A DNA stretch of 64,000 nucleotides. It comes from Zhengitettix transpicula (Eukaryota > Arthropoda > Insecta > Orthoptera > Tetrigidae). The stretch lies in NCBI GenBank assembly GCA_037074705.1, contig CM073593.1, forward strand, positions 59,215,501-59,279,500, in the 5' to 3' direction. Position numbers and translations under genes: made by a program. Of this stretch, positions 47,487 to 57,500 are shown in pieces. The stretch's first letter is position 1, and each line of letters begins with the position of its first letter. The notes beneath the pieces are model-generated. The model was not told the origin of the DNA, made no database searches, and worked only from the letters and a program-made list of their open reading frames with translations.

Positions 47487-50400
47487 TATTTCCTGTCTTT
47501 ACAAATCATTCTTTAGCTGTGTCATTTTTACACATACATACCAGAACAAAAAGTGCTAAATACTTTGAAACACACCTTTCCAATTGGAATTTTTGTTGAC
47601 AAATTTTCACAAAAGTGAACAAGTTCAAAACGAAATGCTTCCAAATTAGCTTCAGGGGAAGATAGCAAACATATTATAACTTGGTGAACTTCAGTTATTG
47701 GAAATAAAATGTAAAAGCATATTGCAGGAGAATTAGGCTTTTCAGTAAGGCTGAAAAAAGTAAATCATTGTTATTTAAAGTTAGATAAAGGATGTTAGAT
47801 ATTAAAATTTTTATTATAAATAATTTTTAGAGTTAACAAAACTTTTAACCAACCTAAAATCCATTCCTGAAAAACTTCCAGTTCCACTGTAAATAGCACC
47901 TTTCCTCAAACGGCGTATAATGAAGAGTTGTAATAGACATTCTTGTTCGGCTGGTAAAGATGATGCAAATGTCTTGATTCTGAAAAGATTGTAAGTCTCA
48001 CAAACAAGTATTTTTGAATAGCAACATAAAAAGTTATGCAGTAACATGTTTTAATTTTTATAAACAGTTAATTATCAGATCATATTGCATGATAACCACA
48101 GTTCCAGAACAATTCTTTCTGGAAGCAAACATATTGACAGGATCATCCTGTGAGAGGAGTTTAGTGGAGACCTGGTCATGTTTAGCTATGACATGATTTT
48201 GTATAATTAATTAGATATAATTGGTTACACACTAACTTACCCCTAATTCCTTTAATACTAATACTAATACTGCCCTGGGTGAGTCTTGGCCTCCTTTATA
48301 ATAGGCCTCCATTTATTCTTAATCCTCTTTCCACATCCTTTCACCTTCATAATTCTCAAATCTTCCATTACTAGTTCATCTGCCTCAATATTGGTCTTCC
48401 TCTGTTTTTTTGTCGAGTAGTCTCACTTTGAGCATTTTTTTGAGGTATTCTATCTTTTTGCATCCTTTCCACATGACCCCATCATTGCAGCCTTTGGGAT
48501 TTTATAAATCACCCTTAATTATTACATAATTACACCCTTAATTATTACATAATTTCTTGATTATAACAAATTATCCACACTCCATGTTCCATTACACATC
48601 CATAGATTCTTCTCTTAATTTTATGTTCAAATTTCCTTAGATTTTCCTGGTCTATAGTCATTGTCCACGTTTCTGTGCCATATGTAATCGCAGGCCTTAC
48701 TAATTTTTTGTATATCATGTAATAATTAAATTTTTACAAATAATTAAATTGATGAGCACTTTAAATGAAATACAATATTAAGTTTAAATAACAAACTAAA
48801 TTTATTGTGCCAAATTTAAAAACAATTATATTGTACACAAAATATTTGGGATCTCAGGGTCTTGAACTGGGTTTGATAAATGGCAGAATTTAAATAATCA
48901 AAATTACATTTACTTTTTATGGAAATCAATGCGTCTAAACATAGACGAAATTTGTTGTGGAAGAAATAATACTAAAGATTGAATTTAACAATTTCAATTT
49001 TATCAAGAATTAAGAATCTCATTTTATCAATAATTAAATAATTAAAGAACGATCTGACTTTTATCTTTTAAACACGGTTTACAAATAATTTTAAAGTTTT
49101 CTCTACTTACGGCCGCCCAGGTCTCATTTTTAGTTTTTCGTGCACAATTTTGGGGACATCACTGATTCTAAGTTCTCACAGACTCTAATTGGCGTTGTTT
49201 GTTAGTTGGTTTAACACAAATTGGTTGGTTCTCGATGCTTTACTGCAACCTGGATTTGTAGATCTCGTGGCTTTAGTTGACAATGGACTTCATTGGTTTG
49301 TCTGAATATTGCTTTACTTTTTAATAACTGAACACATGTTTGTGACTGGGCCACAATCTTTCGTTCTTACTGCCGACTGTAAAACTTTCAATGAGTTCTT
49401 TTCGTCCGTTCTATTCGCTGTCTGCTGACCGACTGTACTGTTCAAATTTTCATGACTTGGAATTTTTAGTCTTTTCTCCTCGCTGCCTACGGCCCGACTG
49501 TACTCTTCGTCTCGTAGATTTTGAGCGCATAAACTCTCTCAACTCATCAACATTGTTTTCTTTGCCTCGCCGGATTGTTGCGGCGTCCGCTCTATATCCA
49601 CTAATAATGAGTCCTCTACAATCCAACTTTCCAATAGAAAAATGTCTTAATTACCAATTACTACAATCAATATTTTAGATTTTCTGGTTAGCAAATTCTT
49701 TTTCAATTATTTCAGGTTTGCACAATATGCTTTATTTCCTGCTTCAATCCTATCATTTGTGGTCATATCCATGCTACCCTAATTATATTTTATGTTTCCC
49801 AGGTATCTGTAATTAGATACACCCTCATAGACTTTCTGTCCAATTTACAGGTCCTGTGGCTTTCTTTTTGTTTGTTTAACCGATATAACCATATATTTAG
49901 TTTTCCTAGTATTCACTACCCCACACATTTCTTCATTTTTCTTCTATGACAATGTCATCTGCATATGCACATATCTAACTCATCTTGTTAAAAATTGAAT
50001 AATCTATTGAACCTAAAACTCTCACTTAATTTACTGTCAAGTCTCACTTTAGCTGTTGTATTTGTCATTGCCATCTCTATAAAACCAAATTTTTTGGAGG
50101 AATTTTCATTTGATTCTTGGCCTTAAGGAGTTTTTTCTTATTTACACTTTCGAGGCTGAATCCAAACTGATATTCACCTATTATTGTTTCTGTTACCATT
50201 TTAAGACTTGATCAATGTTACAATATCTTATATGCCACATTTCATAGTGTTATACCTATATAATTACTATATATCAATCTATAAGTACAAATGCTAAGTA
50301 AAAGAAGTTTTCAACCACATCAGTTTGATCCCAATTAAACCAACCTTTTTTTGTGTAAACTTTTTTCACAGCCTAAATATGATTAATTTTAATCCTCAAA

Positions 50401-51683
50401 AGTTTGTGCTTAATCATGTTCCTATTTCTTTTGAGAGACTTTCTTTCTCTATTTTGTGTGTAGTTTTGCCATTTGTGTAACTTGTAACAAAATAGAGGTA
50501 GACATGATAGTTTACTTGAGCTTGAAAGATGGACAGCATGGAGTAGAGATAGATTTGAGTACACTCCCTTTGAGTTGTGTTTGGCAATGGTATTTAAAAT
50601 GCATATATTGCATCCACATCAGAAATGTTAAAAAAGGAAAATGTTGATAACACTGATAAAAAGTACAATTACTAGAAAATACAAGCATATCGTTTCAATG
50701 AATATTGTTATGTATGAATGTATATCACATCAAAAGTTAATTTTTAATATAAACAGAAATAACATTAATAAATGCACATTTCTTCATTTAATTTTAATTT
50801 CTTATTTAAAGCTCCATAAAAGCAGAACAGTTACAACATATTCTAAATTTGAATTTTAAAAATAAAATCTGTACATACCCAAAGTTTTCTGTATTATTAG
50901 TCTTTTCTTGTATTTCTTCTTCTGTTTTGCTTTCAGTTGGAAATTCAACTTGCCTATCAACAACAGTCCGGCATCACTCAATTATTTCACATGAATATCA
51001 TATAAATGATATATTTTGTCATAATTCTTAATTACTGTCATAAATCCTAAAATTGTATAATAATTTAAACTCTCAGTAATAAATTTATTTGTACTTTATC
51101 TTATTATTATTGAAAAATTCCAAATCTGACAGAAAAATTTGTCAATAAACTTATACCAAAATTTTATAAGTATTTATTATGGCCATGTTTTTGCTGATCT
51201 TCTGCAATCATAATGTACATATGTGAATCACTATAGTACTACTTTTTGTGGTAGGGAATTATCAATAAATATAAATCTTGAAAGGCACATGCACAGCATA
51301 AACAAAAAAAAATTGTGAAACGAAATTTTTAAGGATTCAATTATATGGCAGCGATAAAGAAATATTACACACTTTGCTGTCTTTATAATTTGTAATGAAT
51401 ATAAACAGTAAAGAACATGTATACATATCTTGTTTCCGATAATGAAGAATATATTTTAATTTTTAAATGTAATCTACGCAGCCTTATTTCACAAGTTTTT
51501 GACAAATTGTGTTAAATAAATGAAAGAAGCATTGAAATTGAACGAGAATGAAAACTGTCAAAACTGACGTCCGTTTTTAAAGTTCAATCGAAATAATTGC
51601 CAGTACATACATAAATATACGTACCTTTCATTGTCATATAAATATACTGCATATGCAGTGGTCACGCAGTGTTGATCCGACAT
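43552..51683 (-). CDS. C17orf75: C17orf75 / protein Njmu-R1 homologue
   Basis: Vertebrate C17orf75 (Njmu-R1) associates with the WDR11-FAM91A1 complex, which helps tether endosome-derived vesicles at the trans-Golgi. Eight coding exons on the minus strand: 51683-51625, 50953-50879, 47979-47854, 47750-47576, 45756-45637, 45399-45103, 44856-44786 and 43687-43552 (stop TGA). All borders are GT..AG and the phases fit, giving 352 residues against 396 in human. Matching blocks are RRLRKGAIYSG (human KRLSRGAVFEG), the block ending EAFKLK joined to TVKDMNTLKRLLKQSETDHY (human ENFKLKAIQDTNNLKRFIRQ), and SGNSDILLKQVKME followed by a VLEEHLSELEE end. The start MSDQHC is short compared with the acidic human amino terminus. 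It faces CCDC32 head to head. Confidence 0.93.
45950..46080. repeat. Small hairpin repeat in an intron
   Basis: GCTTACTTGAAATTGAAGCT (46007-46026) pairs with AAGCTTCAATGTCAAGTAAG (about 46054-46073). CCTGTCCATAT at about 45945 recurs inverted (ATATGGACAGG) near 47035 and 47219, suggesting pieces of one repeat family in this intron. Confidence 0.5.
46144..46932 (-). repeat. Probable solo LTR in a (TA)n site
   Basis: A complement of the primer site (GCCCCACATTGTGGTAGCCA at about 46180-46199) is followed by TGTAATACC and by GGTCTTTACTGGG, both shared with the LTRs at 29739 and 34496. Borders are uncertain because both flanks are TA repeats. No internal region follows. Confidence 0.45.
46931..46981. 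repeat. (TA)n microsatellite
   Basis: This is a TA run of about 25 units. A second one lies at about 47437-47482, in the same intron of the C17orf75-like gene. Confidence 0.95.
48240..50230 (-). pseudogene. RTE-like LINE, split by an LTR insertion
   Basis: Minus-strand pieces in order: EYQFGFS (about 50180), a YADD box as ICAYADD (about 49960), GVSNYRYLG (about 49815), and NLLTRKSK (about 49680). After the LTR come VRPAITYGTETWTMT (about 48690) and GHVERMQKDRIP (about 48470), ending near KEAKTHPGQ (48275). This order is the reverse transcriptase and C-terminal tail of an RTE-type LINE. Several stops and frame changes show it is dead. Confidence 0.75.
48718..49665 (-). repeat. Solo LTR with ATCA target duplication
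   Basis: The LTR starts TGTAATAATTAAA and ends TTACTACA. It is flanked by ATCA at 48714-48717 and 49666-49669. It interrupts a LINE whose two halves join in order across it. The start, the GGGTCTTGAACTGGGTTTGA block and the overall plan match the LTRs at 29739 and 34496, but it is clearly diverged from them. Orientation is inferred from these relatives. Confidence 0.75.
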
Positions 51684-51995
51684 TTCTTGATCGAAAACTA
51701 CAAAAATTTATATCAGGAATTGATTAATTTCCTGATTTATACTCCATATGCTACATAAAGTAATATTTTTTCGAAACAAATATAAACAAACTTAAGAAAG
51801 AAAAGTGTATTGAATGTGCCAAACATCTAACCCTTATCAAGTGAAAGAAAATGTCAAATTTAGAGACAAATATTAAAAACACACAGAACTTTAGTGATTG
51901 TGCTCAATAAGTGAAAGTTTAAAGTTGAAACTTTATAGTATCTTTGGGGACTTTTGCGCTGTAGTTGGCAAAACTGAAGTTATAGTGGCTTAATA
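51684..51995. promoter_or_regulatory. Bidirectional promoter between C17orf75-like gene and CCDC32
   Basis: The two ATGs point away from each other and are 312 bp apart, so both 5' UTRs and core promoters must share this stretch unless first exons lie elsewhere. No TATA box at a fixed place stands out. The GC content is low and there is no CpG island. Confidence 0.6.
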
Positions 51996-52523
51996 ATGAC
52001 GGATCCGTGGCTGTCAACAGCTGATTGCGGAACAGAAATTTCGCAATTCGAAGATAACTTTGAACCTGATTATCGTCTACCTGATTCAGTGGAGTACTTA
52101 GCAACTTTAGGTAATACTGCCACAAATGTTTTTAAACTGTAATGTCAGTGATGATATATTTGTGCATTCCAAAAATAATGTGCTAAACCGATTTTACTTT
52201 AATTTTATTTTTCAGAAAAAAAGTTAGCCAAACTGAAAGATAAAACATCAAAGAAAGATTTGGTTAAATCATTGGAGGACACTCATAAATCTTGTATGAT
52301 TCAGCTTCTAACTGGTGGAACATCTACAGATTCAACTGATGATCACATACTAGATACACCAGTTAGTCCACAAAATAGTGTAGCAAGGCGTATAGCCCCA
52401 GAACGACAAGCCTTAACATATGGTGAGATAGTAGAGCTATTGAAAGCTGACCAGTTGTCTAAGTCATTGTCTGAAGATTTAACATCAATAGAAACAGATA
52501 GCAACACAAAAACATCTGATTAG
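51996..52523 (+). CDS. CCDC32: CCDC32, AP-2 assembly factor homologue
   Basis: CCDC32 (human C15orf57) helps assemble the AP-2 clathrin adaptor by binding its alpha/sigma half. Two exons, 51996-52110 and 52216-52523, are joined at a GT..AG intron of 105 bp in phase 1 and give 140 residues. The join restores the family core: SVEYLATLEKKLAKLKDK, then TSKKDLVKSLEDTHKSCMIQ. Human has SEVYLASLEKKLRRIKG and TSKDMLRTLAQAKKECWDRF. The amino terminus is acidic with a DPW tripeptide (residues 3-5). The tail is Ser/Thr/Asp-rich. The stop lies 23 bases before the sepiapterin reductase ATG, without a poly(A) signal between them. Confidence 0.9.
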
Positions 52524-52546
52524 AACAGCTATTTGTTATTGTAATC

Positions 52547-53353
52547 ATGGGAAATGATAAAAGTATTTGGGGGCATTGTACATTTTGTGTTATTACTGGA
52601 GCAAGTCGAGGTATAGGTAAAAATTTTGCAATTGAATTTGCTCAGAAATTTGCTCCAAAGTCTGTTATTCTCTTATTAGCTCGCTCAGAGTCAGGTTTAG
52701 AAGAAACAAAAAAAAGTATTGTTGAAAAGTGCCCTGAAGTATTTGTGGAGTACCAGAGTGTTGATTTGACAAATCCCAATCCACAGAATTACTCTACTAT
52801 CTTAAATACGACCTTTAACAAATATAATGGAGGCCCTTCTTTGTTTACCCAAAGTATGATAGTTCATAACGCTGGGTCTGTTGGTGATGTGTCACAAAAA
52901 ACAGCTGAAATGCAAAGTTGTGAAAAGTGGCAGGAATATTTGTCATTCAACCTCATTTCAGCAATATGTCTTAATACTGAATTCTTGAAAATTGTTCCTA
53001 GTTCAATAGATTGTTTAGTGATAAATGTCACATCTAAATGTGCCATTTTACCTTTCAAGTCCATGGGTTACTACTGTGTTGGCAAAGCAAGCCGAGAAAT
53101 GTATTTCAAAGTGCTCGCTGAAGAGAATCCAACACTTAGGGTCTTGAATTACTCACCAGGTCCAGTTAAAACGGATATGGTTGCTGAAGTAATAAATAAT
53201 GCACATGACTCTGATACAAAGGACATGTTTATTTCTCTAGTGGAAAATAAAACTATATTATCACTTGAACAAACAACTAAAAGAATTATACTGTTGTTGG
53301 AGGAAGGAAAGTTTGCATCAGGACAGAGAGTAGACTATTATGATAACATTTAA
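52547..53353 (+). CDS. Spr: Sepiapterin reductase, intronless
   Basis: This short-chain dehydrogenase uses NADPH for the last reduction(s) of tetrahydrobiopterin synthesis, and in insects also feeds pteridine pigments. It is 268 residues in one exon (human 261). The nucleotide-binding TGASRGIG is at 17-24, LLARSESG at 43-50, NAG at 108-110, catalytic Ser163, and YCVGK at 176-180 with Tyr176 and Lys180. VLNYSPGPVKTDM (189-201) is the family's typical block, and the end VDYYD carries the Asp region that holds the pterin. The start ATG is preceded by TAATC (moderate context). It lies 23 bp after CCDC32 on the same strand. No intron is needed anywhere in the frame. Confidence 0.95.
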   Translation: MGNDKSIWGHCTFCVITGASRGIGKNFAIEFAQKFAPKSVILLLARSESGLEETKKSIVEKCPEVFVEYQSVDLTNPNPQNYSTILNTTFNKYNGGPSLFTQSMIVHNAGSVGDVSQKTAEMQSCEKWQEYLSFNLISAICLNTEFLKIVPSSIDCLVINVTSKCAILPFKSMGYYCVGKASREMYFKVLAEENPTLRVLNYSPGPVKTDMVAEVINNAHDSDTKDMFISLVENKTILSLEQTTKRIILLLEEGKFASGQRVDYYDNI

Positions 53354-53439
53354 CAATTTTGTATTGATTAAATACATTTATTTTCAATCTATTATTTTAA
53401 GAATGTTAAATTGTTGTAATTTGTACAAAGGTCTGCATG

Positions 53440-53445
53440 AATAAA
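53440..53445 (+). terminator. Poly(A) signal AATAAA after sepiapterin reductase
   Basis: AATAAA lies 87 bp after the stop codon and is followed by GT-rich sequence (TTTTGTACCTGTGATTTGTG). It is the first clear signal after the CCDC32 start and would serve both frames. Confidence 0.6.
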
Positions 53446-53459
53446 TGAATTATTTTGTA

Positions 53460-54530
53460 CCTGTGATTTGTGTATTTATTACCTATATTACTGGTTTCTA
53501 TAGTTTTACTAGGTAATTTCATGTATGACAAAGTAGCACTAAACCAAAATTTGATTCAATTTAGATATTTTACAATAATCTTTATTAGTTACTGAATAAA
53601 ACTATTAAAACATTAAGGATTTACTAATAATGGATATATGCATGTGGAGAAAGCTGTAAGACTGAATTAATAGTTACAGAATACTCTCCTGAAATGGTTG
53701 TTTTAACATGAATCTGTTTTATTGGAGGGTGAAGTCATAAATCATGACTGACCAGTTACTATAGAATACTTTCCAATTTAAAAAAATAATGTACCTATTT
53801 TTTTTCATTTAAAAAGATTATAATCTGAAGGTCAAACAATTTTTGAAATAATAGTGATTTCATTCTACTGTGTTTGACAGTCTACACAATGATGATCTTG
53901 TTGACCAAAACCACTGAATGTGTGTTTGTACAGGTGTTTTCATTTCTATTTAATAAATATTTCTATTATATAATTATTATACATTTACTGCTTAGTCCGA
54001 ACAAAAAATTATAAGTGAAGTTTTACAATATGTTTCCTTGTTACTGCTTAAAATATGTATCACACTTAAATAGGTCACAAATAAAATGAAGTGCTACAGT
54101 AGCTTGCATTATACCAACAACTCCTGGCTACATACCTTGTCTCCTGTTCATTTCTTTCTCAATGGTCCCCAACAACAGTGTATAGCTTGAAAATGTGTTT
54201 TTCTTGTTTATTAATGTTGGATATGGGAGCGATAATAGTTGATTTATTTTTCATTTAAAAATTACTTTGAAATATTAGCAATTGATTTAATATCAACAAG
54301 CTGATAGTGACGAATCACTAGAATTCACCACTTATTACTTATTAATTAAATTTGACATAACAAATCAGGAATAATCTTATGTCTGCCTTTATAAGAATGA
54401 AACATTCACAAAGAGAAAAACATTTTATTGTTCACAAAGATAAAACTCTTTTTGTTCTCGATACTTTTGTAGTATTAGGAAGTAGGAAGTAGAGGAAAAA
54501 CAAAACACTGGAAAAATATTAAGATAACTT
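53460..54530. other. Spacer between convergent genes
   Basis: AT-rich sequence with no coding or RNA gene. The sepiapterin reductase gene ends on its left, and the presumed CELF 3' end (minus strand) lies on its right. Confidence 0.5.
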
Positions 54531-54531
54531 C

Positions 54532-57500
54532 TTTATTTGTCTGGTTCATTTTACACTTTACTTGCACATGAAGCATAAAATACATTCATCTAAACTATAA
54601 GGCACTTTATAGGTTGGCAGAAAATTAAATGTACACCAATAACACATTCATAAAAAACAAAAGCTATTTTTAAGCAAAAATTTATATATAATCAATTATA
54701 TTATGAAACTATAGTATTAAAGGTTTAGTGATATTTCTTAAACTACAATGGGAAATAGGCTTCTTAATGAGATTTCTGTAAAAAGCCAAAGTCATTTGTG
54801 TTCACGATTGATTTCCAGTGATTATTATGTGAGCTATCAACTGAAAGAAAGTTCTTGCACATGCATTATAGACAATTTGACAAAGTAAATTGGAGTACCT
54901 GATTTTAGGGCAAAATTTTATAGAACAATTCTAAGTCTCCAAATAACTTTAACAAGTTATAGAATACACATTTTGAAGTTTAGTTATACAAACCACTCAA
55001 TGAAAATTATTTATAGCTGAAAACTGATGATTATCTTGGAAGCACAGTTAGAATTTAAGCCAAATGTACAAAAAACAGGAAAATACTACCCACTAATCCA
55101 CATACATTGTCATTTATATTCAAATTTTAACAAGGATATAGTATTTAAAAATAAATTATCTTACCTTAAAATTAATGATGGGGTTCATTAACTCTCATAA
55201 AATTCCAAGAAGACTTCAGAGTAACTTCCAGAAAGATTGCTTTACTTTCCAATGAAACAGATTAGAATCAAAACCATGAAAACCTATTTGTTTCTATTTG
55301 AGTACAGTTTCATTTTATTTTTTTTTAACAAATGTAAGTGAACAGATAAAATAAAAGTACTATGTCATAATTATTGAACTAAATACACTGTTTGGCATGC
55401 TAAATCTCAAGAGTGGATGAACAGATAAAAAATTTGTTTTCGAATATAAAAAGACAAATTGTTAAAATCTAATCAGGAGATATAAGAAATTGAAAGTTTA
55501 AATAACATTTGTCAGTTGAAGGCTTCAAACAAGTGGACTCCAATTGACATTGGTAAACAATTCAATAAAAATGTGAAATACTTTGACACTTCAAATTATT
55601 TATTACAAAAATTAGCTCAAATTAGAAATGAATTTTGTATCACATAGCATTCAAAAATAAATCAACAGGAAGGTTTCTCTTCATCTGAAATGTCATTCTT
55701 TTATTATAAAATAAAGATGTTATAATTTGTGTGACATTAATAATTGTAAAAAATGCCTGGTGACTCTTTGACACAACAATTTGAATGTAATATATTGATA
55801 TTGTTTAAAACTGTATGACTATGGAATTATTTTGGCATGGTGATGACATTGAAATTTGTACAGGTTATAATAAAGGGTATTAAAATTGTCAAACAACATA
55901 AACAATTAGATCTGCAAGCAGAATGTTTGGTAACAGATAATACAGCAATTTTCAAAAGGTTATGTACATATAGCAGTTTTAATTAAGGAGTTGAGTTAGT
56001 TGTGTATTACCTTCAATCAATATACACATCGTATAAACTCTGATAATCATTTAAATGAGTAGAAAATATTTCATTTACTTGTTAAGAAAATCTTTGTTAG
56101 TGTGTTTGTTACGTTACAGGGTTATAAAAGTAAAACTAATAGGTTTCAGGTATTGGCACTATTACAGTACAAGAAACAGAATCAAACTGTGTCTGTGTGG
56201 ATGTAATTAAACCAAAACTCAAAATGCCATTTACTATACTTTGTTCACCACTTTCTATGCTCTTCCACTTCAAACATCTGTTTAAAATTTACATTTTCAA
56301 AGATACATGATTATCTGAATGTTTTGAATTATGCCACAAGATATGATATTCAAAAATGGAATGATGTAACAAATACCAACCTTATATTAATTTATTTACC
56401 TGTATTATGTTGTGTGTATCTTAATAGTTCTGAAAAAACCAATAAGCATTATTCCAACATTTTTCAAAGTATTTGATACCCTTGTGTAAAAAATATTATT
56501 AATCAGCATAAATCTGGCATAAAGAATGTTTTAAGACAAGTATGTATATAAATATTAGAATTGAGAAGAAATATAATGAAAGCAATTGAAATAAAATGTG
56601 TGTACTCTTTTCAGATACACATAATTTTTATTTGTAACTCTGGTGGATTTCTGCATAGTGTGTCTGCTCATAAGGAACCAGCAATGATTGACAAATTTCA
56701 CCATTCACATGGAGTCAGATTTGGAGAAATTTCTTATGTGTCTTTTAATAGCTTACTTTTTATAAATTCAAATGCAACTATTCAGTTTCATGAATTTTTT
56801 TCTTTAAGTTCTCCATAGGTTCAGAATTTAGTAAGTACCAATTCATATACAGGTAGAAATGAGAATATAATATGTATGTATGTATGTATCAAATATAATA
56901 CTTAGATGAAATAGCCAAATACAGACAAATTTAAGTGATGATATAAATACAGCATAATGGTGTGGTTGTGTCACTCCAGGTTCGTGTTTTTCCAATCATC
57001 TGACGAAAGGGACAAGGATCCCAGAAACGTTGTGTGGTTTTATATCATCACTTAATTTTGTTTGTGTTTGGCTATTTCATCTAATTATAATATAAGGTTG
57101 TATAATCAATGGAAGCATATGACCAGTTATTCTTTAGCTTATTACCTATATAAAGAGAGCATACCTACTTGTTCAAGAAGAAAACAAAATTTTAAAACAA
57201 AAACCTCAGACTATTCTCCATTTTGTACTTCAACTTCCATGCTTAAGGTTATATTACCACCAATAAGCATGTTATTCCATGTGCAGCACATTATACAAGA
57301 TTGTTACAAACAAATTTATTGTTTCTTTTAGTGTTGCATTAGATTTTATAATACATGATAAAATCAGTTTAAAACCCATGATCCAGTTGTTTTTCAAGAC
57401 AATAAAGCCAATAAATACTAGTTCTTAGTCCACAATGGACACAGTTCAGTAGCAATATAAATATATTGGTAAATTATGAAAAAATTATTCATAATTTATG

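Noticed and set aside
47268..47516. 82-codon frame ending in Tyr-Ile repeats
   Set aside because: It is created by the TA microsatellite.
50373..50859. Short frames near exon 2 of the C17orf75-like gene
   Set aside because: They do not match family sequence; the true exon is 50953-50879 on the minus strand.
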